This document shows, one piece after another, positions 1 through 8,577 of a stretch of 64,000 nt of DNA (the first letter of the stretch is position 1; every line of letters starts with the position of its first letter). The position numbers were made by a program, and so were the translations under genes. The notes under the pieces were generated by a model that was not told the origin of the DNA, searched no databases, and worked only from the letters and a program-made list of their open reading frames with translations. Location of the stretch: the NCBI GenBank assembly GCA_024235735.1, contig JACKLU010000014.1, positions 1 through 64,000 of the forward strand, read 5' to 3'. The DNA is from Burkholderiales bacterium (GTDB taxonomy: Bacteria; Pseudomonadota; Gammaproteobacteria; Burkholderiales; Nitrosomonadaceae).

Positions 1-10
1 TCGTATTCAT
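1..10 (-). CDS. Start of a gene running off the left edge
   Basis: An ATG lies on the minus strand at position 10, preceded by a good Shine-Dalgarno sequence (AGGAG about 7 bases upstream). Only the first three codons (Met-Asn-Thr) are in the window. The gene would continue the minus-strand run that begins at 8.3 kb, about 80 bases downstream of the DUF2959 lipoprotein gene. Nothing can be said about its product. Confidence 0.35.
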
Positions 11-91
11 GTTATTTCTCCTGATCATGGTCCAGTTGCATGATCAGATAGTAGACCGGTCAGGATGAATAACAGCTGAATACAAACGGTC

Positions 92-739
92 TTAATTCTT
101 CTCCATGGTGTTAATGAAAGCATTCGCTTCATTAATTGACTTTTCCATCGCAGCGATCAAAACGGAAACATCGGATTCTATGTTGCCCAGCTCACCTTTC
201 AACGATGAAATCGCCTGCGCATTCAGATTGTGTTTCAGAAACATAACCTGATCTTTGAACACGGTGAGAATCGGCGCGATTTTGGCTTCGGCGTTCTTCA
301 TCGAGGTTATCAGCTGCTGGTAATGTTTTTTTGTCGCGTTCAGCTTTTCCTGACTGCTGCGCTTGAAATTCGCGTTACTGTACTGGGTGATTTCCTGTTC
401 CCACTCGACAAACAAAGCCTGAGACACATCTTCAATGTCTTCGATACGGCTGCGGACTTCTTCCGCCTTGAGAACACTGGCTTCATATTCATCGTTCAAT
501 TGCGTATACACTTCTTCAAGATTACCGCCGCGAAAGTTGGTCACGGCCGTAAACTGCGCCAACGCGGATTTGAACTGCTCCTTGGTCTCTTCCTGCGTAT
601 CCCGCGCCTTCTCGACGCGATGCACCATGACATCTCGCTTAGGAATACCGATTTTTTCAAGGCCCTCGTAATAAAGGGTGGAACATGCGCCCAGCGCGAG
701 TAGTAATATCATTGCAATAAACAAGTAGGGTCTGTTCAT
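92..739 (-). CDS. DUF2959 family lipoprotein
   Basis: The 215-residue protein starts with a lipoprotein signal peptide whose lipobox ends LALGAC, so Cys19 should be acylated and the protein anchored in the envelope. The rest is highly charged, helical and coiled-coil-like, with few prolines. Length, lipobox and the YYEGLEKIGIPKRD segment just after the Cys match the DUF2959 family, whose function is not known to me. It is the last complete gene of the minus-strand run, 53 bases behind the nucleotidyltransferase-like gene, and may be co-transcribed with it. Confidence 0.75.
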   Translation of the reverse strand: MNRPYLFIAMILLLALGACSTLYYEGLEKIGIPKRDVMVHRVEKARDTQEETKEQFKSALAQFTAVTNFRGGNLEEVYTQLNDEYEASVLKAEEVRSRIEDIEDVSQALFVEWEQEITQYSNANFKRSSQEKLNATKKHYQQLITSMKNAEAKIAPILTVFKDQVMFLKHNLNAQAISSLKGELGNIESDVSVLIAAMEKSINEANAFINTMEKN

Positions 740-792
740 GGCTCACTCCATTATTGTTGTTGAATTGAATAACTGTTTTACTGATTCATGGA

Positions 793-1767
793 TTATCGCG
801 ATGCACTGCGGCGCAGCAGATGCCACAGGGCTTTCAATCCCCAGATAATCGGAAAGCGCCGCGACTGTGGTGTTATTTCGATGCGCGTACCCGTGTGCCG
901 CTCTATCTTCCACGCCGCATAGTCCAGACTGTCGCGAAAGGTCAGCGTAGCCTTGGACAGGCGCAGAATCGACAGCACAAGACCCTGCCAGCGTCTAAGA
1001 CGCCAATGCCATACCGCAAGGCGACGCGCCCTGGTCTGGTTGTGGCATAGATAAGTCTCACGATCCGGCTGCTGGGTGAAAATTGTGCTCAGCGCAGGAG
1101 AAGCCGCGTGCATTAACTGCGCAAAATCGGCATGATTATGCTCAACCAGATGGCGCGCCCGCGTTTCGCTCTCGGGACGCAATTCCGCCGCATAACTGAG
1201 CATCAGACACCGTGTCCAGATATCGTCGACAGTGAAGACAGCATTTTCCAGCGTCTTGCCGCCCGCCGCCAGAAACGACGTCACCGACCAGGCCAGTGCA
1301 CGGTATACACGCTGCCGGCTTGCCTCATCACGTGCATATAACAGGCGCGAAGGCTGCGCAAATCGCGCCCAAATGTACGAGTGAAACCAGTAACGCGCGC
1401 CTTTCTCAAAATCCGGCGTCGATATGACTGCATATTTGGCGCGCAATAACCTTCCCGCATGCGGTACTTCAAGATAAAACACATTAGGTGCCAGCCAGGC
1501 ATTCAGCGTACTCAGATAGCGTTTGGCGTAAGCGGCGCGGTAGTCGTTAACCAGCACATACAGATCGCCAATGCCTTCGTCCAATGCACCGGAACGCAGG
1601 CAGGAGCCATACAGAATGACCGCGTCGGCGGCTGTTTTATATTCCTCAAGCAAAGCTTGCACAAGCACCTGAAAATCCGGCGATACCGCGCGTATGCTGT
1701 GTTCGGCGACGACATCAAGCAATGTCTTAGGTGGCTCTTCACTCGAAATAGGTACAGCAGGTGTCAT
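793..1767 (-). CDS. Nucleotidyltransferase-like protein with degenerate active site
   Basis: The protein has 324 residues. Residues about 50-75 resemble the minimal nucleotidyltransferase motif: a Gly-Ser turn (YGSCLRSGA) followed by a strand that normally carries Asp-x-Asp. Here the strand reads GDLYVLV, so only one of the two metal-binding aspartates is present, which suggests weak or absent catalysis. The rest is rich in Arg and Trp and has a basic C-terminus (LLRRSASR). The gene starts 12 bases after the diacylglycerol-kinase-like gene and is very likely translated with it. A role in lipid head-group metabolism is inferred from neighbours only. Confidence 0.55.
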   Translation of the reverse strand: MTPAVPISSEEPPKTLLDVVAEHSIRAVSPDFQVLVQALLEEYKTAADAVILYGSCLRSGALDEGIGDLYVLVNDYRAAYAKRYLSTLNAWLAPNVFYLEVPHAGRLLRAKYAVISTPDFEKGARYWFHSYIWARFAQPSRLLYARDEASRQRVYRALAWSVTSFLAAGGKTLENAVFTVDDIWTRCLMLSYAAELRPESETRARHLVEHNHADFAQLMHAASPALSTIFTQQPDRETYLCHNQTRARRLAVWHWRLRRWQGLVLSILRLSKATLTFRDSLDYAAWKIERHTGTRIEITPQSRRFPIIWGLKALWHLLRRSASR

Positions 1768-1779
1768 TGTTATTTCAGC

Positions 1780-2799
1780 CTAGAGCACAAGAAACGAAAC
1801 AGGCCGGGTCGCCGTAATGCGCAACGGTTCGCCGGGATCAACGGAACGATAGAGCTCACCATCAACAATATACTCATCATCCAATTGCAGCGCCAGTGTA
1901 TGGGCATTATGACTATGATAGCCGTCCTGCGCCTTAAGCAGATGGCCGCGGCCGGTCACCAGCGGCCATAGGGCGCGCCACAGCTTTTTGCGCTGCTGAT
2001 CAACCCAGGTAATGTGCAGCGGCGCCGCTTCCTTTCCCCAGTACGGACGCAAATTCAACAATAGGCAGTCCAGCGCGCTGACCAATGCAAAAAGATACGC
2101 ACCCTGTGACTGTTCGCCATTTTCCCGCGTTATGGTCATCGTCACCGGAGCCCATTCGCCATGATTACCGCCCAGAATCATTCCGGCCAGTGAACGCATC
2201 ATAATCAGAAAAGTAAAAACACCGCCGGTAATGCCGACCTGCTTGACGTTGCTGCGTGAAAATTTGACGCCGCGCGCGACCAGCCCGGTGGCAAAAAACA
2301 TGCCATAAACCGTAGGCTGTCCGTTTTGCTCGATACGCAACACCGGACGCTGAACCAGCCCGGGAACCGGTTCAGCGGCGCCTTGCAGATAGCACGCCAG
2401 CCTGTGCAGAATGTCTTCCGGTTTTCCGCGCATGCCCAGATCGAGCGGCGTCATGTTCGTCGTACCGCCCGGCACAATCATCAGCATCGGCCAGTTCGCT
2501 TCCGGCACGGTCGCAAACAGGTGACCAAGCACCGCATGCGATGTCCCGTCCCCGGCGATAATCACCAGCAAATCGATACCGGATTCAAGCAGATGATTGG
2601 CAGCCGCGACAAACCCCGCCGCGTCGCTGGCCTGACGGATGATCCCGTTGGGGACCTGTTCCGCCGCTTTGAGAATAGCATCCCTGCGTTTCTTCAACTG
2701 ACCGCTCATCGGATTCAGCAATAGGCCGATCCGGGCAAAACCGGATTTCAGCCGTTCCATATGTGTCGGCACACTATTGATAAAATGGTCATCAATCAC
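1780..2799 (-). CDS. Diacylglycerol kinase / sphingosine kinase-like lipid kinase
   Basis: This 339-residue protein belongs to the DAGK catalytic (LCB5/YegS) family. The nucleotide-binding loop is at residues 82-87 (AGDGTS) and the second glycine motif at 110-115 (PGGTTN). A typical C-terminal beta-sandwich contains DDEYIVDGE, the metal- and lipid-site segment of the family. Such enzymes phosphorylate diacylglycerol or other lipid alcohols with ATP at the inner membrane face. The gene sits 26 bases downstream of a CDP-alcohol phosphatidyltransferase gene and 12 bases upstream of a nucleotidyltransferase-like gene, so a dedicated lipid pathway is likely. The true substrate cannot be read from the sequence. 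Confidence 0.8.
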   Translation of the reverse strand: MIDDHFINSVPTHMERLKSGFARIGLLLNPMSGQLKKRRDAILKAAEQVPNGIIRQASDAAGFVAAANHLLESGIDLLVIIAGDGTSHAVLGHLFATVPEANWPMLMIVPGGTTNMTPLDLGMRGKPEDILHRLACYLQGAAEPVPGLVQRPVLRIEQNGQPTVYGMFFATGLVARGVKFSRSNVKQVGITGGVFTFLIMMRSLAGMILGGNHGEWAPVTMTITRENGEQSQGAYLFALVSALDCLLLNLRPYWGKEAAPLHITWVDQQRKKLWRALWPLVTGRGHLLKAQDGYHSHNAHTLALQLDDEYIVDGELYRSVDPGEPLRITATRPVSFLVL

Positions 2800-2825
2800 G
2801 CAATCTTGCGGTGCTGTACGGCATA

Positions 2826-4040
2826 TTAGACTCTTCCCGGATCAACCGGTGCACGGGTAAACAGTTTCACCGCGAGCAGATCGCGGTCGCGCGCCGGATC
2901 AATGTCCTGCAGCCAGGAACGCAAGCGGCCTTCCTTCCGCGACACCTGCCAGCCGGCGAGAAGACGGCCAAACAGTATCGCGGTCGAAATCAGATGCCAG
3001 GCAACGACCAGCAACAGCCCAAGATCTGGCCGCCCGATGTACCAGCCATACGTCAGCAAAATCAGGTTGGGATTACGCCGCGCGGTAATCAGGCGGTTGA
3101 ACGAATCAAATCTCCGCCAGATAAACATGTCAAATTTTGCCAGCCCGAACTGGAATGCCCCCTCACACAAACGCCCGCCGATATAACCAAACAGCATCAG
3201 CCACATCAGCAGTTCCAAATTGCCGACAGGCGTCAACGTCCCTGCCAGGCCAAAACCCCAGGCCAGATACCAGAGCGGCGGATGGATAATATCAAGCCCA
3301 TGATCAAGTACGTCGCCAAAACGGCTGGAAGTGACCGTCACCCGGGCCAGTTTACCGTCCACGGTATCCAGAAAAGTCATGAACCAGCCCATGATCAATC
3401 CGGCAGCAAAAAAACCATACCAGAAAGCAACGCCTGCGAAAATGGCAAACACTACGCTAAGCCAGGTGACATGATTGGGCTTCCAGCCATAACGCACGCA
3501 GAGATGCGTACACCAGTAAGCCGGCAGTGGCCAGACCCATTTGGTCACCAGGTCGGTAACGCCTTTATATGAACCCGCAAACAATTCCTTTTCCAGCAAT
3601 TTATGATTGCGTTCGTTAATTGGCAGAATATAAGGCGGATCCTTTTTTTTCAGATTCTGTTGAATGTCTATTTTCAGATCATCGAGCGTGTAACCCGGCA
3701 ATGCTGAAACCAGAATGTTGTCTTTATTCTGTTTTTCAAACAGTTGCAGATAACGCGCACCCTGTTCGCGCAAGACCCGCATGGCGACCAGTTGCTTGTC
3801 ATGGCTATAGAGCGCCATTGGATTTTTGATCGACAACAGGGCGTTCAACACGCGGGCGTCGAATAAATAATCCGCATTCAAAATCAATAAAGACGCATTC
3901 TCAGGCAGCGTTTCTATTTTTTCGGTCAGTCGAGCGTTCTCAATGGGTTTGATCATGCGCTGCAAACGTTCGCGCCCGCTCAACCCCCAGATTTTTATTT
4001 CGCTTTTACCGGTAAGATAAATATAGGTCGGTTTTAACAT
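2826..4040 (-). CDS. CDP-alcohol phosphatidyltransferase with N-terminal nucleotidyltransferase-like domain
   Basis: The 404-residue membrane protein carries the complete CDP-alcohol phosphotransferase signature D-x2-D-G-x2-A-R-x8-G-x3-D-x3-D at residues 225-250 (Asp225, Asp228, Gly229, Arg233, Gly242, Asp246, Asp250), followed by several transmembrane helices. Such enzymes swap CMP of a CDP-linked alcohol for another alcohol or phospho-alcohol. Residues 1-150 form a soluble domain resembling a sugar-nucleotide transferase fold (RERLQR, then LILNADYLFD) but without an obvious catalytic signature. The layout recalls bifunctional inositol-phosphate cytidylyltransferase/synthase enzymes. A separate MobA-like transferase upstream may supply the CDP-linked substrate. 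The product is unknown. Confidence 0.8.
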   Translation of the reverse strand: MLKPTYIYLTGKSEIKIWGLSGRERLQRMIKPIENARLTEKIETLPENASLLILNADYLFDARVLNALLSIKNPMALYSHDKQLVAMRVLREQGARYLQLFEKQNKDNILVSALPGYTLDDLKIDIQQNLKKKDPPYILPINERNHKLLEKELFAGSYKGVTDLVTKWVWPLPAYWCTHLCVRYGWKPNHVTWLSVVFAIFAGVAFWYGFFAAGLIMGWFMTFLDTVDGKLARVTVTSSRFGDVLDHGLDIIHPPLWYLAWGFGLAGTLTPVGNLELLMWLMLFGYIGGRLCEGAFQFGLAKFDMFIWRRFDSFNRLITARRNPNLILLTYGWYIGRPDLGLLLVVAWHLISTAILFGRLLAGWQVSRKEGRLRSWLQDIDPARDRDLLAVKLFTRAPVDPGRV

Positions 4041-4137
4041 GTGTCATCCATTGACTGGAATTCTATTGCTGATTTCGGGAATAATGCGCATCAGGGATGC
4101 CTGATGTTGATTACATGCTACTACAATATTGGAAGGT

Positions 4138-5199
4138 TTAAAAAATTCTTCTCAACCAGAAAACGGCCAGCGCAATAAGCATCACGCTCGGCGCAAGTGC
4201 AACAAATGCCGGATCCAGGCGCAACAGCAAACCCGCATTGGCCAGAATCTGGTCGAGCAGATAAACAGCGACGCCGATCAGTGCCGCCAGCACCAGCTTG
4301 TTGCCGAGGCCAGTGCGGATCGAACCGAAGACGAACGGAATCGACAGCATTAACATGGCAATGGTTAATAAACCGCTACCCGCTTTACGCCATAGGGCAA
4401 GCGCATAGGAGTCAGCATCCTGACCCGTGTTGCGCAGAAAATCAACATGACGCACCAATTCATACGGTGAAAGACTCTCCGGCGGTTTGGTCAGTGTGGC
4501 GATATCTTCCGGATCGAGAAACGAATCCCAGCTCAGTTTGTTGAAACGGGTGATCCTGATGTCATTTTTGGAAAATTGGCGGATCACGACATTGCGCAGT
4601 ATCCAGGGTTCGTTGCTGCGGACATCGGCAAATTCCGCCTGCACATGCGCGTGCAGAAAACCTGATGTATCAAGACGCAGAATTTCGATGTCCGCGGCTT
4701 CCTTCGCATGCAACATATAACCGATACGCAGTATATTCTGTTCATTGCGCGTCCAGATACCCAGGCCCTGCCCCAGTTCGGCCGTCTGGTTCAATGCCAC
4801 CGCCCGGTTTGAAATGGCTTTTTGCTGAAGCTGCGGCGCAAAAAACTGCTCGAGCACAGCGATGAGCACGATCAGCATGACGCCGACAGTCACCGGCGCA
4901 AGACTGATCTGCAATGGCGAAAAGCCCGCCGTGCGCATCGCAGTCAGCTCAGAACTGACCGCCAGCGCGCCAAGCGCCGCAACCGTGCCGAGCAGCGCAA
5001 TGAACGGTGCGATCTGAATGAACCGCCGCGGCAGCAACATCACGGTATACATGAATGCATCGGCAGTACGGTAAGTGCCTTTGCCGACGTCGTCCAGCTG
5101 ATCCAGCAGATCGAAGAAGCTGAACAGCGGCAGAAGAACGGCGGTTGCAATCACCAAACCGGTCAATACCTGAATAGCAATATAGCGATAAATAATCAT
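4138..5199 (-). CDS. lptG: LPS export permease LptG
   Basis: LptG is one of two inner-membrane permease subunits of the LptB2FG transporter that extracts LPS and passes it to LptC/LptA. The protein has the YjgP/YjgQ family layout: an N-terminal helix pair (from MIIYRYIAIQVLTG), a periplasmic beta-jellyroll in the middle, and C-terminal helices. The start at 5199 is chosen because the ATG overlaps the lptF stop codon by one base (TAATG) and gives the family N-terminus. A start at 5277 would add 26 unrelated residues within lptF. Translational coupling to lptF is evident. Confidence 0.93.
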   Translation of the reverse strand: MIIYRYIAIQVLTGLVIATAVLLPLFSFFDLLDQLDDVGKGTYRTADAFMYTVMLLPRRFIQIAPFIALLGTVAALGALAVSSELTAMRTAGFSPLQISLAPVTVGVMLIVLIAVLEQFFAPQLQQKAISNRAVALNQTAELGQGLGIWTRNEQNILRIGYMLHAKEAADIEILRLDTSGFLHAHVQAEFADVRSNEPWILRNVVIRQFSKNDIRITRFNKLSWDSFLDPEDIATLTKPPESLSPYELVRHVDFLRNTGQDADSYALALWRKAGSGLLTIAMLMLSIPFVFGSIRTGLGNKLVLAALIGVAVYLLDQILANAGLLLRLDPAFVALAPSVMLIALAVFWLRRIF

Positions 5200-6272
5200 T
5201 ATCGTAGTGACAGCAATTTCTGTCCGGGCTTCAAGGCATACAGCAGCAAAGCAAAAAACATCAGTGCATAAAGCCACCAGACGCCGATGGTGGTGTTGAC
5301 GACACCCTGCTCAACCCAGTTTTTCGCCAGACCGCTTAAATTGTAATAGACGGCAAACACCACAGCGGCGAGCAGATAAGTCCGGGTTGCCTTGTCCTGC
5401 CGCGGCACAGTCTGGATAAAAGTCACTGCAATCAGAGCCAGCAACAGGGTTGCAAGCGGGCGGGAAATCCGCCACTGCAATTCCGCTATTTCCCAGGGTT
5501 CCTCGGATTCCCAGAGTGTCCGGGTCGGCGCAGCCTTGCGGCGATAACGCAGCGCGAGCTCGCTATCGGTAAAATAGGTCAACTGTTCGAACTGAATCAT
5601 GTCATCCCTGACTGCGGTATGCGATAACTGATACAGATAGCCTTCGCTCAGCACGATTGTCGGCCGCGCCTCCCGCGACGGCTGCACCTGCTCCGCCTTT
5701 TTAGCAATGATGATTTCACTGGTTTCCGGCGTATTGATATAGTGAAAAATATTGTCCATCTGTTTGTTTACTTCATCCTTGCTTTGCACGTAAACAACCC
5801 TGCCGCTGCGCTCGCTGCCATAGAAACGCCCGGCCTGAAAGCGGTTCGTATTCAATTCCGCTTCGGCTTGCGCATCGAGAATATAATTCTCAGCATAAGC
5901 CCAGGGGCGCACATAAGATGACAGCATGCCGCTGATGACCGCTACGGGTATCGCCACCATCAATACGATGAGGACAATGCGCTTCCCGCTGACGCCTGAG
6001 GCGCGCAGCACATTTAATTCCTGATCCCGGTTTAATCTGCTCAGGCCGCTGATAATCCCGATATAGAGCGCCACGGGTATCAACACCTCCATCGCGATCA
6101 GCGTTTTCAACATGACCAGCTTGAAGAGCGCGGCGATACCGAGTGACTCGGTCACTGCGCCGGCCAACAGGCGCGCACTGCTGAAACTGGCAAACAAGCC
6201 GACCAGAATCAAAATGACGACGATGAACGGCAGTGTCAGTTCACGCGTGATATAACGATCAATAACTCTCAT
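5199..6272 (-). CDS. lptF: LPS export permease LptF
   Basis: The 357-residue protein is the LptF partner of LptG. It starts MRVIDRYITREL, a typical family N-terminus, and contains the conserved early segment with LNRDQELNVLRASG at the cytoplasmic coupling helix that contacts the ATPase LptB. A large periplasmic domain separates N- and C-terminal helices. In many proteobacteria lptFG stand alone divergent from pepA; here they sit inside a run of lipid-type genes, 33 bases after the MobA-like NTP transferase gene. lptB is not in the window. Confidence 0.93.
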   Translation of the reverse strand: MRVIDRYITRELTLPFIVVILILVGLFASFSSARLLAGAVTESLGIAALFKLVMLKTLIAMEVLIPVALYIGIISGLSRLNRDQELNVLRASGVSGKRIVLIVLMVAIPVAVISGMLSSYVRPWAYAENYILDAQAEAELNTNRFQAGRFYGSERSGRVVYVQSKDEVNKQMDNIFHYINTPETSEIIIAKKAEQVQPSREARPTIVLSEGYLYQLSHTAVRDDMIQFEQLTYFTDSELALRYRRKAAPTRTLWESEEPWEIAELQWRISRPLATLLLALIAVTFIQTVPRQDKATRTYLLAAVVFAVYYNLSGLAKNWVEQGVVNTTIGVWWLYALMFFALLLYALKPGQKLLSLR

Positions 6273-6305
6273 ACACTCTTGTCCGACGTCATTTCTGGAA
6301 GCCGA

Positions 6306-7151
6306 TCACCGCAAACCGTTACGCTGAAACAATGAAACGGGTGCTTTATTGACGATGGATTCAGCCAGCAATAAATCTTCGACTTTATCGACATCGATAC
6401 CCGCACGCGAGTCGGGCAGCAGAATTGTTTGCACACGCACGCCTGATTTGACGGCCAGGGTATCCAGTGCATGCGCCAGCGATAAACGGCCGAACACATA
6501 CGACAACACGACGCCGGGACTGACAATTTGAGCCATCAGCCGCCAGGGGTTTTTGCGCAAATCCTCGACCTGCTGCCAGAAATGAATCAGCTTGCGTCCC
6601 TGCGGTTTGAAGGTAAACAGATTGCAGCCGCAAAAACCGCCATCCCGGAGCCGGAAAACAGTGCGCTTTGCGTCAGGAAATGCCGCCAACATTTGAACAT
6701 CGGTAACCACGCCCACTGTAGCGTCAGCATCACTTTTCAATGATTCGATCAAAAAATACCGCACAATCTGTGGTGTCAGCAATGCATGATCGGCAGTTGT
6801 CAGCAACACCGGCGTGTCATCGGCCAGATGACTCAGGCCCTGCTCGGCGCTACGGCTGGGCGATTCCCGATTCGGCAGCCAGGCGACTTCCCCGGAATTG
6901 ATGCGCTGTTTTAATGGCGGACAATCCTCGAGCCGTGCTTTCGGCGGGCCGCACAACACGACAGTATCGATTTGATCGCACGCTGTCAGCGCATCCAGCA
7001 CGCGCATGATCATCGGTTCTCCGCCCACCTTGGCAAAAGCTTTGCACGCAGCGCCTGTATGTTGGGTAATCGGATCAGATGCCGTGCGATCCGCGGCTAA
7101 TACCAGCGCGGCAAATTTAAGTTGTTGTTTTTTTTCTTCCGGCAGACTCAA
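6306..7151 (-). CDS. MobA-like NTP transferase
   Basis: The 281-residue protein has the GT-A nucleotidyltransferase fold. It contains an N-terminal nucleotide loop (LVLAADRTASDP) in place of the usual LAAGxGxRM, a following Lys (ACKAFAKVGGEPMI), and a TTADHALL strand equivalent to the metal-binding PxxxP/D region. Such enzymes link a nucleoside monophosphate to a sugar, polyol or cofactor phosphate. The start overlaps the end of the GNAT-like gene by four bases (ATGA), so the two are coupled. With a CDP-alcohol phosphotransferase three genes downstream, making a CDP-activated head group is a reasonable guess. Confidence 0.7.
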   Translation of the reverse strand: MSLPEEKKQQLKFAALVLAADRTASDPITQHTGAACKAFAKVGGEPMIMRVLDALTACDQIDTVVLCGPPKARLEDCPPLKQRINSGEVAWLPNRESPSRSAEQGLSHLADDTPVLLTTADHALLTPQIVRYFLIESLKSDADATVGVVTDVQMLAAFPDAKRTVFRLRDGGFCGCNLFTFKPQGRKLIHFWQQVEDLRKNPWRLMAQIVSPGVVLSYVFGRLSLAHALDTLAVKSGVRVQTILLPDSRAGIDVDKVEDLLLAESIVNKAPVSLFQRNGLR

Positions 7152-8302
7152 AGTGTTTTTCCAAAAATACGGTAGCGTTTATATTCCTTGCTGCCAAGGT
7201 GGTCGAGAACTCCGCGCATCGGCTTATTATCTTCCAGAATCCAGGATAATTCCACGCCTTCGATACCATGCTCAATTCCGATGCGCCGCGGCGCATCGAT
7301 CACCGTGCAGGCCAGCGCCATGCCCAATGGTGTATTGTGAAACTGCCTGCGCACCCCCATCAGCGGTATGCGCGCCGTGCGTATTTGATGTTTGCGCAAA
7401 CGGCGCAACAGTTTATACCAGCCTAAAGGAAAAAGGCTGCCGTTCAACTCGGCAAAAACTTCGTTCAGATTAGGCAGCGCCACCATGAACGCAACCGGAT
7501 CACCGTTGACCTCGGCAATCTGAATATATTCGTCGGCAACAAAAAATTTCAGACTGTTGCCGAGTTCAGCGAATTCTTCCTGGGTGAACGGTACAAACCC
7601 CCAGTTTTCCGACCAGGCATCGTTAAAAATATCCCGCATAATCTCCATTTCCGCAGCAATCTGATTTCGCCTGATCGTCCTGACATGAATCCGGTCGGCA
7701 TGACTTTTGAGCAACCGCTGCATGACCCTGGGCGGTTCGAAATCGGTGCTGATCCAGTACGCCAGCATATCCTTGACCGGAAAATAACCGTGCGCTTCCA
7801 GCAATTGCGGATACCAGCGCGCGGAGTGCGGCATCATGATTACCGGTGGGGTATCGAAACCATCGACGAGGATACCGCATTCCTGATTGATCGACAGATT
7901 GAACGGCCCTGTAATCCGTCGCGTCTGCCGCGCCGCCAGCCACGATTCGGCATGCAGTATCAGCGCATTGAACACTTCGACATCATTAACGCATTCCATC
8001 AGGCCGAAATGGCCGGTATCGCCGCCGTAGCGCTCCCGGTGCAGCGCATCAATCTGCGCGCTGATTCTCCCTGCCGGTTGACCGTCACGGTAAGCGACCC
8101 AGGCCTGCCATTCAGCATGTCGCAGAAACGGGTTGTATTTGGAGAAATGAAAGCGGCGTTCAAGACGCAGCGGTGGAATCCACAGCGGATCGTCAGCATA
8201 AATACGCCACGGTACTTCGATAAAATCGCCCATATCCCGGAATGACGTCACCGGCCGCACGGTTAAAGCGACCGGACGGGATTGTTTCTTGCTATGGATC
8301 AT
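7148..8302 (-). CDS. GNAT-superfamily acyltransferase-like protein
   Basis: A protein of about 384 residues resembling large bacterial proteins of the acyl-CoA N-acyltransferase fold. It has an N-terminal segment with DDPLWIPPLR and a GHFGLME region, and a C-terminal half with FVADEYIQIAEVNG and PVAFMVALPN strands like the GNAT core. It is the first gene of the minus-strand lipid-type run. ATG at 8302 is preferred because family similarity begins directly behind it; ATG at 8353 is possible. No strong Shine-Dalgarno precedes either. The substrate is unknown; acylation of a lipid precursor is inference. Confidence 0.6.
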   Translation of the reverse strand: MIHSKKQSRPVALTVRPVTSFRDMGDFIEVPWRIYADDPLWIPPLRLERRFHFSKYNPFLRHAEWQAWVAYRDGQPAGRISAQIDALHRERYGGDTGHFGLMECVNDVEVFNALILHAESWLAARQTRRITGPFNLSINQECGILVDGFDTPPVIMMPHSARWYPQLLEAHGYFPVKDMLAYWISTDFEPPRVMQRLLKSHADRIHVRTIRRNQIAAEMEIMRDIFNDAWSENWGFVPFTQEEFAELGNSLKFFVADEYIQIAEVNGDPVAFMVALPNLNEVFAELNGSLFPLGWYKLLRRLRKHQIRTARIPLMGVRRQFHNTPLGMALACTVIDAPRRIGIEHGIEGVELSWILEDNKPMRGVLDHLGSKEYKRYRIFGKTL

Positions 8303-8387
8303 GGTTTGTTGTTGCGTGAATTCGAATGAAAGAAAATCGTTATGCGGAAGCATAGTATGAAGAATCGCTTCCGGAAGCAATCATTTT

Positions 8388-8530
8388 AACAGGTTGCTGA
8401 AAAATGTGATCGAGGCAGCCAATGCAAGGCAAGAACAGGTGAAGAAGCGGAGTTTATGCGTGATAAATGAGCATTCTGAGCCTGTTTTTAACAGCCGCAG
8501 CGGCAACGCAGATAATTTTTCAACGCCTGT
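8388..8530. repeat. Dispersed 143-bp repeat, copy 1, with imperfect terminal inverted repeats
   Basis: The left end AACAGGTTGCTGAAAAATG and the reverse complement of the right end (ACAGGCGTTGAAAAAT) match apart from 2-4 bases, so the element has imperfect inverted ends of about 16 bp. Its right half (AAGCGGAGTTTAT, then TGATAAATGAGCATT and GAGCCTGTTTTTA) recurs at 15.1 kb, and its left end recurs at 62.53 kb. It has no coding capacity and lies just upstream of the minus-strand lipid gene run, where it could affect that transcript's leader. Confidence 0.7.
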
Positions 8531-8577
8531 CAATGAAAAAACACGAAAACACACATACCCAGTCACCCAACCCTCCA

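Noticed and set aside
2811..3572. 253-codon plus-strand open frame
   Set aside because: It lies wholly antisense to the CDP-alcohol phosphatidyltransferase gene, is rich in Gln, Pro and His with no domain, and has no ribosome-binding site; it is a shadow of GC-skewed codons.
5200..5277. Longer lptG start
   Set aside because: The extra 26 codons lie inside lptF, lack similarity and hide the obvious TAATG coupling at 5199.
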